Below, piece by piece: positions 34,790 through 46,569 of a DNA stretch of 64,000 bases. The stretch covers positions 2,604,001 to 2,668,000 of the forward strand of contig NZ_CP136562.1 of the NCBI RefSeq assembly GCF_018215265.2, in the 5' to 3' direction. This DNA is from Paenarthrobacter sp. GOM3. GTDB taxonomy: Bacteria; Actinomycetota; Actinomycetes; Actinomycetales; Micrococcaceae. Position numbers and translations under genes: made by a program. A model generated the notes under the pieces. It did not search any database. It was given only the letters and a program-made list of their open reading frames with translations, and was not told the origin of the DNA. How positions within the stretch are numbered: the first letter of the stretch is position 1; every line of letters begins with the position of its first letter.

Positions 34790-35227
34790 TCAGGCAGACC
34801 AGACGTAAAGTCCGGAGCGTTCGGCTTTTTCCACATCCGTCGCAAGGGCGGCCAGTTGCTGGACGTACTGGCGCGATTGGGTGGCATCGAACGGCATGTC
34901 GTCCTGGGCGGCCCAGGCGGCCGCTACGTCATCAAGTACGTTGCCATCGCCTTCGCTCTCGTAGGTGAGCAGCTCGGCAAGCGCGCGCACCATGGCCTCG
35001 GGAACTCCGAGGAGGGCATCGCTGGTGACATCCACCAAGGCGAGTTCGTAGTCCGCTCCTGCAGCGTGGACTGCCTGGCCGGCGAGGTCTCCCAGCTGTT
35101 CGACCTCAAAGTCGGTGATGCCATCTATCCTGACGGCGGGACCCGTGGCATCGGCACCGCGGTCCAGGGCGGCTGCCCGTTTGAGTGCTTCGTCGTGGGT
35201 GGCTACAAAAATTTCGGCAAAGCCCAT
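34790..35227 (-). CDS. Conserved hypothetical protein
   Basis: A 145-residue acidic protein I do not recognise as a known family. It begins MGFAEIFVATHDEALKRAAALDRG, has an alanine-rich helical middle (LLGVPEAMVRALAELLTYESEG) and ends in AERSGLYVWSA. It has no signal peptide, membrane segment or catalytic motif. Codon use is like its neighbours, so it is probably real. It lies upstream of rpsP in the same direction but is separated by about 230 bases with a separate promoter. ATG 35227 is chosen by similarity of composition; the frame extends to 35296. Confidence 0.65.
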   Translation of the reverse strand: MGFAEIFVATHDEALKRAAALDRGADATGPAVRIDGITDFEVEQLGDLAGQAVHAAGADYELALVDVTSDALLGVPEAMVRALAELLTYESEGDGNVLDDVAAAWAAQDDMPFDATQSRQYVQQLAALATDVEKAERSGLYVWSA

Positions 35228-35333
35228 GGAAAGTACTCTCAATCCTTCGTGCTGACGGGGCGGCGACACAGGAACCGGAAGGTTCCGTGCCGTCATTGCC
35301 CAGCCTAGTGCAGCCAGGGACCGCGGGGACGAC

Positions 35334-36206
35334 TCAGCGAACGGCGACGCGCAGCTTGTTCCGCCATGGGTCGTCGAACTGAAGCTCCGCCCCGGTGTGG
35401 TGGTTTTGGACGCCCGCGACCTTCAGCCGATCAGCCAGCATCGCTACGTCATCCGCCGTGGGAACTTCGATCAGGACTTCCCCCAGCCCGAGTGTGTCCT
35501 TCCGGGGTCCGGCGCCGCGGCTGTTCCAAACGTTCATGGCCATGTGGTGGTGGTAGCCACCGGCGGACACGAACAGGGCCTGGCCGTGCCAGCCCGCGGT
35601 CCGTTCGAACCCCAGGGTTTCCACGTAGAATTTTTGCGCTGTCTCGACATCGCCCACCTGAAGGTGCACGTGGCCGATCCCGGCAGCTGCCTCGCGCTGG
35701 CCGGTCACGGCAGCTTCACTCAGGTGTTGCTGCAGGAACCGCTGCGGTGGAAGTGCGACGTTGTCCATGACGACATTCTTGCCGTCCCACTGCCACAGTT
35801 CGCGGGGCTTGTCGTAATAGAGCTCAATGCCGTTGCCCTCGGGGTCGGTGAAATAGAACGCCTCGCTGACGAGGTGGTCGGCGCTTCCGGCAAAGGCGCG
35901 GGGCTCATATTCTGCCGCCGTGGCAATGGTGGCCGCCAGGGATGGCTGGTCCTCGAAGAGGATGGCGGTGTGGAAGAGGCCCGCTTCCCCGCGCCCTGGA
36001 ATCTGCAGGCCGGAGGCGGGCGCCAGGTGGACAACGGGCTTTCCCGTGCGGCCGAGGTACAGCCCGCCATCCTGCTCGGCAACAATATTCAGGCCCAAGG
36101 CGCGCTGGTAGTAATCGCTCATGACCTTCATGTCGCCAACCTTGAGCATGACGGTGCCCATGGTGAGTTCGGCAGGAAGAAGATCCTGGCTGTTTGCTGT
36201 AGTCAT
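35334..36206 (-). CDS. VOC-family protein with two glyoxalase/dioxygenase modules
   Basis: A 290-residue protein of the vicinal oxygen chelate fold, similar to catechol 2,3-dioxygenase-like CatE proteins. The first module (about 12-130) has MGTVMLKVGDMKVMSDYYQRALGL and EAFYFTDPEGNGIELYYDKP. The second (about 155-290) has IGHVHLQVGDVETAQKFYVETLGFE and YHHHMAMNVWNSRGAGPR. Conserved His and Glu residues could bind a divalent metal. ATG 36206 has AGGAG six bases upstream. A ring-cleavage dioxygenase role is possible, but no pathway genes are next to it. Confidence 0.8.
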   Translation of the reverse strand: MTTANSQDLLPAELTMGTVMLKVGDMKVMSDYYQRALGLNIVAEQDGGLYLGRTGKPVVHLAPASGLQIPGRGEAGLFHTAILFEDQPSLAATIATAAEYEPRAFAGSADHLVSEAFYFTDPEGNGIELYYDKPRELWQWDGKNVVMDNVALPPQRFLQQHLSEAAVTGQREAAAGIGHVHLQVGDVETAQKFYVETLGFERTAGWHGQALFVSAGGYHHHMAMNVWNSRGAGPRKDTLGLGEVLIEVPTADDVAMLADRLKVAGVQNHHTGAELQFDDPWRNKLRVAVR

Positions 36207-36285
36207 GTGAAGCTCCTGGGTTTGAGGCTGCCGCCCTTTCGGCACCTTCTACTACTACTAAATTACTTGAAGCTTCAATTTATTC

Positions 36286-37368
36286 CTAGCGGATGACCTC
36301 GCCCCGCAAAACAATATGCTGAAGTTCGGCGACGGTGTTGAGTTCGATGCGGGGATCCGCACGGCAAAGAACGACGTCGGCACTCGCCCCTTCGCTAATG
36401 GCGTCGACACCCAGCCACGCCCTGGCGCCCCACGTGGCGGCTGCCAGGACAGCGGACGGCGGCAGGCCGGCGTCGTGCAGTTCCTTCATCTCGTCCGCAA
36501 TCCGGCCGTGCTTGATCACGCTGCCGGCATCGGTGCCCGTGTAGATGGTGACACCGGCTTCGAAGGCTTCCAGCACGCGGTCGTGGCGGCGTTCCCACAG
36601 CTTGGCCATATGATCCGCATAGACCGGGAACTTGGGCGCAGCCTGGGCGGAGATGTCCGGAAAGGTCGCGATGTTGACCAGCGTCGGGACAATGGGCACA
36701 CCCTGCTCCACCAGCCGGGGAAGGTGCCGCGGCAAAAGACCCGTCGCGTGTTCGATGCAGTCGATGTTGGCGTCCAGCATGTCATCGATGGTGTCCTCGG
36801 CGAAGCAATGGGCCGTGACCCTGGCACCCTCATCATGCGCGGCCGAAATGGCGTCCTTGACCAGCTTGGCTGGGAAGGATGCGGTCAGGTCCCCGACGCC
36901 GCGATCGATCCAGTCGCCCACCAGTTTCACCCAGCCATCGCCGTCACGGGCTTCCTTGCGAACGGTTTCGACGAGCTGTTCGGGTTCGATTTCATGCCCC
37001 AGCCCGCGGAGGTACCGCCGGTCCCTGGCAATATGCCGGCCAGCCCTGATCAGTCGCGGCAAATCAGCGCGGCCTTGGACCCAGCGCGTGTCACTGGGCG
37101 ATCCGGCATCGCGGATCAACAGGGTGCCGGCCGCGAGGTCTGCCAGCGCCTGGGCAAGGGTAGCCTGGCCATCAACCGCACCGCCTGGTCCGAGGCCTAT
37201 GTGGCAGTGAGCGTCGACAAAGCCCGGCAGGACCCAGCCGTCGAGCACCATATCCGGCGCCCCCACGGGTTTGATGAAGGTCAGGCGGCCGTCAACGGAC
37301 CACATGCCCCGGCGCTCCTTGCCTGCCGCCACGAGCACCGTACCGCTGAATTCGATGATGTTGGCCAT
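36286..37368 (-). CDS. Amidohydrolase family protein
   Basis: A 360-residue metal-dependent hydrolase of the imidazolonepropionase/prolidase-like branch. The metal ligands appear in VDAHCHIGL (HxH), in the lysine-containing WVKLVGDW, in VTAHCFAED and in YTGTDAGS (Asp). IEHATGLL matches the second-shell His. The substrate is not evident. TAGGCT lies six bases before the ATG with no ribosome site, so a leaderless transcript is likely. It is divergent from thiC. Confidence 0.82.
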   Translation of the reverse strand: MANIIEFSGTVLVAAGKERRGMWSVDGRLTFIKPVGAPDMVLDGWVLPGFVDAHCHIGLGPGGAVDGQATLAQALADLAAGTLLIRDAGSPSDTRWVQGRADLPRLIRAGRHIARDRRYLRGLGHEIEPEQLVETVRKEARDGDGWVKLVGDWIDRGVGDLTASFPAKLVKDAISAAHDEGARVTAHCFAEDTIDDMLDANIDCIEHATGLLPRHLPRLVEQGVPIVPTLVNIATFPDISAQAAPKFPVYADHMAKLWERRHDRVLEAFEAGVTIYTGTDAGSVIKHGRIADEMKELHDAGLPPSAVLAAATWGARAWLGVDAISEGASADVVLCRADPRIELNTVAELQHIVLRGEVIR

Positions 37369-37408
37369 GGCAAAAGCCTAGCCGGGCCTTCTGACCCCAG
37401 GCCCGTAA

Positions 37409-40108
<2,700 letters not shown>

Positions 40109-40136
40109 TGGTTCAGCCTATTCCACGGCTCTGACA

Positions 40137-40159
40137 TCCCAACTGACTGACAGTTGGGA
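40137..40159 (-). terminator. Short hairpin after ffh
   Basis: TCCCAACT / AGTTGGGA stem with a 7-base loop, just downstream of the ffh stop on the minus strand. T-tract is poor, so termination is uncertain. Confidence 0.4.
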
Positions 40160-40167
40160 CGCACTAT

Positions 40168-41748
40168 CTACTTACCGAGGAACTTGTCGAAGCCCTTGGG
40201 AAGGTTCAGCGACGACGGGTCGAAGTCCGCAGCGCCTTGTCCGAAAGCCGCGCCCGTAGGTGCCGCTGAGGCAGCATTGGCCCTCTTGGCCTCCGCGTCG
40301 CGAAGTTCTTGGGCGGCCTTGGCCGGGTTGCCGGAGCGAGCCTTCTTCTTGGGAGTGTTCTTCCCGTTCTTGCGTCCGCCACCAGGGCCACCAAGGCCGG
40401 GCATTCCAGGCATACCCGGCATGCCACCACCCTGGGCAAGCTTCTTCATCATCTTCTGCGCCTGCGCGAAGCGTTCCAGCAGGCCGTTGACCTCCGAGAC
40501 GTGCACGCCGGAACCCTTGGCGATACGGGCGCGGCGGGAGCCGTTGATGATCTTCGGCGCAACACGCTCGTGCGGAGTCATGGAACGGACGATCGCCTCG
40601 ACGCGGTCGATCTCTTTTTCGTCGAAGTTCTCCAGCTGCTGACGGATGTTCTGCGCACCCGGCATCATCATGAGCATCTTCTTCATGGAGCCCATGTTGC
40701 GGATCTGCTGCATCTGGGCGAGGAAGTCGTCCAGGGTGAAGTCTTCCTGGTCGGCGAACTTCTTCGCCATCCTGGCAGCTTCGTCCTTGTCCCACGCCTT
40801 CTCCGCCTGCTCGATTAGGGTGAGGACGTCACCCATGTCCAGGATGCGGGAAGCCATGCGGTCCGGGTGGAAGAGCTCAAAGTCGTCCAGGCCCTCGCCG
40901 GTGGACGCGAACATGACGGGCTTGCCGGTAACGGACGCCACTGAAAGTGCGGCACCACCGCGGGCGTCGCCGTCGAGCTTTGACAGGACGATGCCCGTGA
41001 AGTTGACGCCTTCATCGAAGGCCATTGCCGTGTTCACGGCGTCCTGGCCGATCATGGAGTCGATCACGAAGAGGACTTCGTTGGGGATGATCGCCTGACG
41101 GATCCGGCGAGCCTGGTCCATCATTTCGGCGTCGACGCCGAGGCGGCCGGCGGTGTCAACGATCACGACGTCGTGCAGCTTCTGGCGCGCTTCCTCGACG
41201 CCGGCCTTTGCGACGGCGACCGGGTCACCGGCAGGGTGTTCAAGTTCCGAGGTGGCGCCGGGGTGCGGAGCGAAAACCGGGACACCGGCCCGCTGGCCAA
41301 CAACCTGAAGCTGCGTCACTGCATTGGGACGCTGAAGGTCGCAGGCAACCAGCATGGGGCTGTGGCCCTGGGCCTTGAGCCACTTGGACAGCTTGCCGGC
41401 AAGGGTGGTCTTACCGGCACCCTGGAGGCCGGCGAGCATGATGATGGTGGGGCCGTTCTTGGCCAAGCGGATACGGCGGGTCTCGCCACCGAGGATTTCC
41501 TTCAGTTCCTCGTTGACGATCTTCACGATCTGCTGGCTCGGATTCAGCGCACCTGAAACTTCGGCGCCCAGCGCACGTTCACGGATGCGCCCGGTGAATT
41601 CGCGGACCACCGACACGGCGACGTCCGCATCCAGCAGGGCGCGGCGGATCTCCCGGACTGTGGCATCGACGTCAGCCTCGGTGAGGCGGCCCTTGCCACG
41701 GAGGTTCTTGAAGGTTGCTGTCAACCGGTCAGAGAGTGAATTGAACAC
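40168..41748 (-). CDS. ffh: Signal recognition particle GTPase Ffh
   Basis: Binds signal sequences emerging from ribosomes and delivers them to FtsY. The 526 residues have the N-domain (1-85), the GTPase G-domain with LQGAGKTTLAGKL, DTAGRLG, SKLDGDARGG and FASTGEGLDDFE, and the methionine-rich M domain (QMQQIRNMGSMKKMLMMMPG, GSRRARIAKGSGVHVSEVN). A Gly/Met- and Lys-rich tail follows. The start codon is GTG. Its partner ftsY lies at 46570-47775. The SRP RNA is not in this window. Confidence 0.97.
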   Translation of the reverse strand: MFNSLSDRLTATFKNLRGKGRLTEADVDATVREIRRALLDADVAVSVVREFTGRIRERALGAEVSGALNPSQQIVKIVNEELKEILGGETRRIRLAKNGPTIIMLAGLQGAGKTTLAGKLSKWLKAQGHSPMLVACDLQRPNAVTQLQVVGQRAGVPVFAPHPGATSELEHPAGDPVAVAKAGVEEARQKLHDVVIVDTAGRLGVDAEMMDQARRIRQAIIPNEVLFVIDSMIGQDAVNTAMAFDEGVNFTGIVLSKLDGDARGGAALSVASVTGKPVMFASTGEGLDDFELFHPDRMASRILDMGDVLTLIEQAEKAWDKDEAARMAKKFADQEDFTLDDFLAQMQQIRNMGSMKKMLMMMPGAQNIRQQLENFDEKEIDRVEAIVRSMTPHERVAPKIINGSRRARIAKGSGVHVSEVNGLLERFAQAQKMMKKLAQGGGMPGMPGMPGLGGPGGGRKNGKNTPKKKARSGNPAKAAQELRDAEAKRANAASAAPTGAAFGQGAADFDPSSLNLPKGFDKFLGK

Positions 41749-41913
41749 GCGCCGTGCACTTCTTTCGATGGTCTACGAATGGCGGCCAATGCGGCACGCC
41801 ATAGTCTTGACGATTCTTGCCCCGGCAATATGACTCCACTACGGGATGACTCAACTACGGGACTCGACTATCTAGGGTACCAAGTCGCACCTCCAAGATG
41901 GCATGCTGGCACG

Positions 41914-43314
41914 GTGACCAGTAAAACAACTGTAAAAACATTGCTCATCCTCGGCGCATCCGGAGACCTGACGGGCAGGTTGCTGCTCCCCGGCCTGGCA
42001 GGGCTGTTGGCCGCGGGCGGGGCTCCAGGACTGCGCTTGGTGGGTGCCGGGTCTGATCCCTGGTCCCCGGAACAGTGGAGGGAACGGGTCGACGGCGCTT
42101 TTGCGGCCGCGTCAAAGGAAGCCGATTCCCAGGGCCAGGCGGCTTTGGCTGCCGTCGCCGGGAGCACCGGGTATCACCAACTCGATGTCACGGCGGACGG
42201 ACCGCTGGCTGAGTTGCTGTCGCAACTGGAGGGTCCGGTCGCGATCTACTTCGCGTTGCCGCCCCACGTCAGCCAGAAGGCCTGCGAGGTCCTGCACCCC
42301 GAACAGCTGCCTGCCGGAACCCGCCTGGTCATGGAGAAGCCGTTTGGTTCGGGCACGGAATCGGCGCACGAACTGAACAAGACACTGGCTGCGCTGGTGC
42401 CCGAAGATCACATCCACCGGGTGGACCACTTCCTGGGGAAGGCCACGGTGTTGAACATCCTTGGCCTTCGCTTCGCCAACAGGTTCCTGGAGCCCGTATG
42501 GAACCGTGACCATATTGAAAAGGTGGAGGTCATCTTCGACGAAGACCTCGCCCTTGAGGGCCGGGCCCGCTACTACGACACCGCCGGCGCGCTCCGGGAC
42601 ATGATCCAAAGCCATCTCCTGCACATCATGGCGTTCCTGGCCATCGACGCACCTGCGACCATCGGCGAACGCGACCTTCGGGACGCCGTCGCCACGGTAT
42701 TGCGTGCCAGCAGCATCAAGGCCCCCTACAGCGGGACGACGCGTCGTGCCCGGTATACGGCAGGAACCATTGGCGAACGTACGGTACCCGACTACGCCGC
42801 GGAAGAAGGCGTGGATCCGTCAAGGAACACGGAAACCCTCGCGGAGGTCCGCGTCGACATCGACAACTGGCGGTGGAAGGGCGTCCCGTTCATCCTCCGC
42901 TCCGGCAAGGCCCTGGGTCACCGGCGCAAGGAGGCCGTCATTACGTTCCGCCCGGTCCCCCACCTGCCCAAGGGATTCTCCGGCGTGGACTCGCCGAATC
43001 AGTTGCGGATCGGTTTCGGGCCCGACGTTTTGGAGCTCGACGTCGACGTCAACGGTCCCGGTGACATCTTCAGCCTTGACCGTGCAAGCCTGGTGGCCGA
43101 ACTCAACGCAGCCGGGATGCTGCCCTACGGCGAAGTGTTGGAAGGCATCCTGACGGGCGACCCGCTCCTGTCCGTTCGAGGCGACACGGCTGAGGACTGC
43201 TGGCGGATCATCGAACCCGTCCTCGGCGCCTGGGCGAACGGCGACGTGCCCCTGGAAGAATACGACGCCGGCAGCGACGGGCCGGCGAACTGGCTCACCG
43301 GCGTCGTGGACTAA
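41914..43314 (+). CDS. zwf: Glucose-6-phosphate dehydrogenase
   Basis: First enzyme of the oxidative pentose phosphate pathway, making NADPH and 6-phosphogluconolactone. The 466 residues begin KTLLILGASGDLTGRLLLPGL (nucleotide fold); the active-site region is HRVDHFLGKATV (family RIDHYLGK), and LRDMIQSHLLHIMAF follows. It is about 20-40 residues shorter than the common enzyme. The GTG at 41914 lies six bases after CATGCT, suggesting a leaderless start; the frame is open to 41779. It stands alone, unlike many actinobacterial tkt-tal-zwf-opcA operons, so it may be a second copy. Confidence 0.9.
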   Translation: MTSKTTVKTLLILGASGDLTGRLLLPGLAGLLAAGGAPGLRLVGAGSDPWSPEQWRERVDGAFAAASKEADSQGQAALAAVAGSTGYHQLDVTADGPLAELLSQLEGPVAIYFALPPHVSQKACEVLHPEQLPAGTRLVMEKPFGSGTESAHELNKTLAALVPEDHIHRVDHFLGKATVLNILGLRFANRFLEPVWNRDHIEKVEVIFDEDLALEGRARYYDTAGALRDMIQSHLLHIMAFLAIDAPATIGERDLRDAVATVLRASSIKAPYSGTTRRARYTAGTIGERTVPDYAAEEGVDPSRNTETLAEVRVDIDNWRWKGVPFILRSGKALGHRRKEAVITFRPVPHLPKGFSGVDSPNQLRIGFGPDVLELDVDVNGPGDIFSLDRASLVAELNAAGMLPYGEVLEGILTGDPLLSVRGDTAEDCWRIIEPVLGAWANGDVPLEEYDAGSDGPANWLTGVVD

Positions 43315-43330
43315 AGACTGCGGCAACGCA

Positions 43331-43368
43331 AAGCGGGCCGGGTACCGTGACTGGTACCCGGCCCGCTT
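43331..43368. terminator. Bidirectional terminator between zwf and glnB
   Basis: Perfect 16-bp stem AAGCGGGCCGGGTACC / GGTACCCGGCCCGCTT with loop GTGACT, placed between convergent zwf and glnB. Confidence 0.85.
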
Positions 43369-43402
43369 CGTGGTGCCTCAGTAGCTGGTGGTAGCTGATG
43401 GC

Positions 43403-43741
43403 CTAGATGGCCGCCGCGCCTCGTTCACCCGTCCGGACCCGGACTGCTTCGTAGACATCCACGGTCCATACTTTGCCGTCGCCGGCCCTGCCGGTGTTCG
43501 AGCTGGCAATGAGGACATCAAGGATGTCGTCCGCCTGTTCGTCCGTGGCGAGGACCTCGATCCGGATCTTTGGCAGCAGGTCCACGTTGTACTCAGCTCC
43601 GCGGTACACCTCGGTGTAGCCGCGCTGCCGGCCGTAGCCGCTTGCTGCACTGACCGTCAGGCCCTGGACCCCATATGCTTCGAGGCCTTCCCGGACTGCT
43701 TCGAGCTTTTCGGGACGGACGATCGCTGTGATGAGCTTCAT
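43403..43741 (-). CDS. glnB: Nitrogen regulatory protein P-II
   Basis: A 112-residue trimeric sensor of ATP/ADP, 2-oxoglutarate and nitrogen that controls the ammonium channel. It has MKLITAIVRPEKLEAV, the T-loop RGAEYNVDLLPK with the modifiable Tyr, and VRTGERGAAAI at the end. The ATG overlaps the amtB stop as ATGA. GlnK is an equally good name because of the amtB linkage. The usual third gene glnD does not follow; zwf is convergent downstream. Confidence 0.95.
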   Translation of the reverse strand: MKLITAIVRPEKLEAVREGLEAYGVQGLTVSAASGYGRQRGYTEVYRGAEYNVDLLPKIRIEVLATDEQADDILDVLIASSNTGRAGDGKVWTVDVYEAVRVRTGERGAAAI

Positions 43742-45057
43742 GCCTGGACACTCTCCTTGCCTTCTGCGGGAGCCTTCTCTTCTGACTTTCCGGTCATCGC
43801 CTCATGGAGCGGCTGGAAGCTGCCCCCGTGGCCGTTGACACCGAATTCGTATGCCGTCTCAGCGTGCAGGCTGAGGTCCACGCCAACGTTTTCCTGTTCG
43901 GTGGAGACCCGGAAGCCCATGGTCTTGTGGATGGCCAAGGCGATGATGGCCGTCATGATGGCCGAGAAGGCAATTGCGATGCCGGCCGCTGCGAGCTGTG
44001 CCCACAGTTGGGTAAAGCCGCCGCCGTAGAAGAGGCCGCCGCCAACACCGTCCACCGGAAGTGCGATGAAGCCCAGTGCCACGGTGCCGATGATGCCGGA
44101 CACGAGGTGGACACCCACAACGTCCAGGGAATCGTCAAAGCCCCAACGGAACTTCAGGCCGACCGCCAGGGCGGAGGCGACACCGGCAACTACGCCAAGT
44201 CCCAGTGCACCGACCGGGCTGACGTTGGCACAAGCGGGGGTGATGGCTACCAGGCCGGCAACCACACCGGATGCTGCGCCGAGCGATGTCGGGTGTCCGT
44301 CGCGGATGCGTTCGGTAATGAGCCAGCCGATCATTGCCGCTGCCGGTGCTGCGAGGGTGTTGACCCAAATCAAGCCACCCTGCTCAGCAGTGGTTGCTGC
44401 GCCGCCATTGAAGCCGAACCAGCCAAACCACAGGATGGCCGCGCCAAGCATGACGAACGGGATGTTGTGCGGGCGGTGGTTCGGGTCTTTGCCGAAGCCG
44501 CGACGGTTACCAATGATCAGGACCAGGACCAGTGCCGCCACACCGGCGTTGATGTGCACCACGGTGCCGCCGGCGAAGTCGATGGCCGGGCCGAGTGCCT
44601 TTCCGATTGCGCCCTCCGGGCCGAACAGGCCGCCACCCCACACCATGTAGGCGAGGGGGCAGTAGACCAGCGTGACCCAGACCGGGACGAAGATGGTCCA
44701 TGCGCCGAACTTGGCGCGGTCTGCGATGGCGCCGCTGATGAGCGCAACAGTGATGATGGCGAAGGTGGCTGCGTAGCCGACCTTGATCAGGCCGTCAGGG
44801 GTGGAAATGCCCTCGAGGCCGAAAGTGGCGAACGGGTTGCCCACGATTTCAAGGAAGCCTTCGCCTGAGCTCATCGATGCGCCCCACAGCACCCAGACAA
44901 CTCCGACGATGCCGATGGAGATGAAGCTCATCATCATCATGTTCAAGGCAGCCTTGGCGCGTGTCATGCCGCCGTAGAAAAATGCCAGACCAGGTGTCAT
45001 GAACAGCACGAGTGCCGCCGCCACCATGACCCATACGTGACCTGCGGTAAGTTCCAT
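43738..45057 (-). CDS. amtB: Ammonium transporter
   Basis: A 439-residue ammonium channel with 11 membrane helices. The N-terminus GHVWVMVAAALVLFMTPGLAFFYGGM is diagnostic. Pore His residues occur in DFAGGTVVHINAG and VGVHLVSGIIG. GFNGGAATTAEQGGLIWVN follows. The C-terminal tail (about 395-439) is acidic. AGAGGA lies upstream of ATG. Coupled to glnB by a 4-base overlap, so PII binding to the channel is likely. The promoter contains a GlnR-like box. Confidence 0.96.
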   Translation of the reverse strand: MELTAGHVWVMVAAALVLFMTPGLAFFYGGMTRAKAALNMMMMSFISIGIVGVVWVLWGASMSSGEGFLEIVGNPFATFGLEGISTPDGLIKVGYAATFAIITVALISGAIADRAKFGAWTIFVPVWVTLVYCPLAYMVWGGGLFGPEGAIGKALGPAIDFAGGTVVHINAGVAALVLVLIIGNRRGFGKDPNHRPHNIPFVMLGAAILWFGWFGFNGGAATTAEQGGLIWVNTLAAPAAAMIGWLITERIRDGHPTSLGAASGVVAGLVAITPACANVSPVGALGLGVVAGVASALAVGLKFRWGFDDSLDVVGVHLVSGIIGTVALGFIALPVDGVGGGLFYGGGFTQLWAQLAAAGIAIAFSAIMTAIIALAIHKTMGFRVSTEQENVGVDLSLHAETAYEFGVNGHGGSFQPLHEAMTGKSEEKAPAEGKESVQA

Positions 45058-45220
45058 GGTGCACGTTCCTCTCTTGCTTTGGTTCTGCGGTTCAACCGCT
45101 GTCCTGACGCCCTTTGCGTCCTGCTTAAGAGTTTTGTGCCACCGTGTTTCACCTGCGCAGGTTTTATATTGCGGGCTGGTTACAACAACCTCCCCAACGT
45201 AAATGGTGCATATCCCCGCT

Positions 45221-45236
45221 GTTACGGATATGTTTC
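45221..45236 (-). promoter_or_regulatory. GlnR-like box upstream of amtB
   Basis: On the minus strand GAAAC-N6-GTAAC, about 165 bases before amtB. Both half-sites match GlnR half-site consensus, though in the reverse order from the usual GTnAC-N6-GAAAC unit. TATAAA closer to the gene is a candidate -10 box. Nitrogen control is inference. Confidence 0.35.
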
Positions 45237-45282
45237 AGGCGTCAGACTTCACCCGAAAACCAACCCGAAGGACCCCCACCGC

Positions 45283-46503
45283 ATGACCCAGTCGCCCAGA
45301 TCCGTCAAAGCTCCAAGGATCCGGCCTGAGAAGACTCCCTTGCCACGCGACATCAAGGTGATGTTGGCTGCGGCGTTCCTGATCGCGTTGGGATTCGGTT
45401 TGGTGGCCCCTGTGCTGCCCCAATTCGCCACCACTTTTGACGTTGGTGCTACTGCCGCCGCCGTGATCGTCAGTATTTTCGCCTTCATGCGCTTGGTCTT
45501 CGCACCGGCCGGCGGTGCCTTGATCGGCCGGTTCGGCGAGCGGAACGTCTACGTTTCCGGCCTTTTGATAGTCGCCGTGTCCACAGCGGCATGTGCCTTC
45601 GCCCAAAACTATTGGCAACTGCTGGTCTTCCGTGGCCTGGGCGGAGCGGGCTCAGTGATGTTCACCGTCGCGGCCATGGGCCTGCTGATCCGGCTCGCTC
45701 CACCCGAGCGCCGTGGGCGTGTATCGGGGGCATATGCCTCGGCATTCCTGATCGGCAGCGTGCTGGGTCCGGTGGTGGGCGGCCTGCTTGCGGGCTTCGG
45801 ACTCCGCGTTCCATTTCTTGCCTACGCGGCAGCCTTGCTTGTGGCCGCTGCGGTGGTCCGCACCATGCTGAGCGGCGAGGGACATGCCGCGACGGACGCG
45901 AGCCCGGCTCCGGCAATGACCCTCAAGGAAGCACTTGCGGACTCGGCCTACCGCGCCGCGGTGTTCTCCAGTTTCGGCAACGGCTGGGTGACGTTCGGCG
46001 TCCGCATGGCCACTATCCCACTGTTCGCCGTGGCGGTACTGCAGTCGAAGCCCGAGACGGCTGCATGGGCGTTGGCAATCTTCGCAGTGGGCAACGCCAC
46101 CGCGCTGACATTTTCCGGGCGGCTGGCGGATGCATGGGGACGGAAACCCCTGGTCATTCCCGGACTCGTCATCACAGGACTCGCTACCGCCGTCATTGGC
46201 CTAACCACGGGACTGCCGGCATTTCTTGCCGCTTCCGCCGTGGCCGGCTTCGGCTCAGGTTTGCTGGGGCCAGCCCAACAGGCCGCCGTCGCCGACGTCA
46301 TTGGCCGCGGGCGTTCCGGCGGCAAGGTCCTCGCCGTTTTCCAGATGGCCGCGGACACCGGCGCCATTATCGGCCCCATCGTGGCGGGGCTTTTGGCCGA
46401 TGTGCTCGGCTACGGCTGGGCATTCGGCATTACGGGTGCGGTCCTGCTGGTCACCGCAATCGCGTGGCTGCCGGCGCGCGAACCCCTGGGAAACAAAAAC
46501 TGA
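45283..46503 (+). CDS. MFS drug:H+ antiporter-like efflux protein
   Basis: A 406-residue transporter of the DHA1 type with 12 predicted helices. ALGFGLVAPVLPQFATTF is helix 1, GRFGERNVYVSG is the 2-3 loop motif, and the GGAGSVMFTVAAMG / GVGPxLGG-like IGSVLGPVVGGLLAGFGLR is motif C for exporters. Second-half loop GRLADAWGRKPLV completes it. Substrate unknown; probably efflux of a small hydrophobic compound. ATG 45283 has AAGGA nine bases upstream. It lies between amtB (divergent) and ftsY (convergent). Confidence 0.87.
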   Translation: MTQSPRSVKAPRIRPEKTPLPRDIKVMLAAAFLIALGFGLVAPVLPQFATTFDVGATAAAVIVSIFAFMRLVFAPAGGALIGRFGERNVYVSGLLIVAVSTAACAFAQNYWQLLVFRGLGGAGSVMFTVAAMGLLIRLAPPERRGRVSGAYASAFLIGSVLGPVVGGLLAGFGLRVPFLAYAAALLVAAAVVRTMLSGEGHAATDASPAPAMTLKEALADSAYRAAVFSSFGNGWVTFGVRMATIPLFAVAVLQSKPETAAWALAIFAVGNATALTFSGRLADAWGRKPLVIPGLVITGLATAVIGLTTGLPAFLAASAVAGFGSGLLGPAQQAAVADVIGRGRSGGKVLAVFQMAADTGAIIGPIVAGLLADVLGYGWAFGITGAVLLVTAIAWLPAREPLGNKN

Positions 46504-46569
46504 CCGACAGCAAGGGGTGCGGAACATCCCCTGCCGCCGGCCAGTACGCCGTGTTGTGATGTTGAGCTG

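Noticed and set aside
43804..44868. 354-residue frame antisense to amtB
   Set aside because: Shadow of a strongly conserved channel gene, with no start signals.
46504..46569. Terminator between the MFS gene at 45283 and ftsY
   Set aside because: The partial AGGGG...CCCCT repeat has no stable stem with a T-tract.
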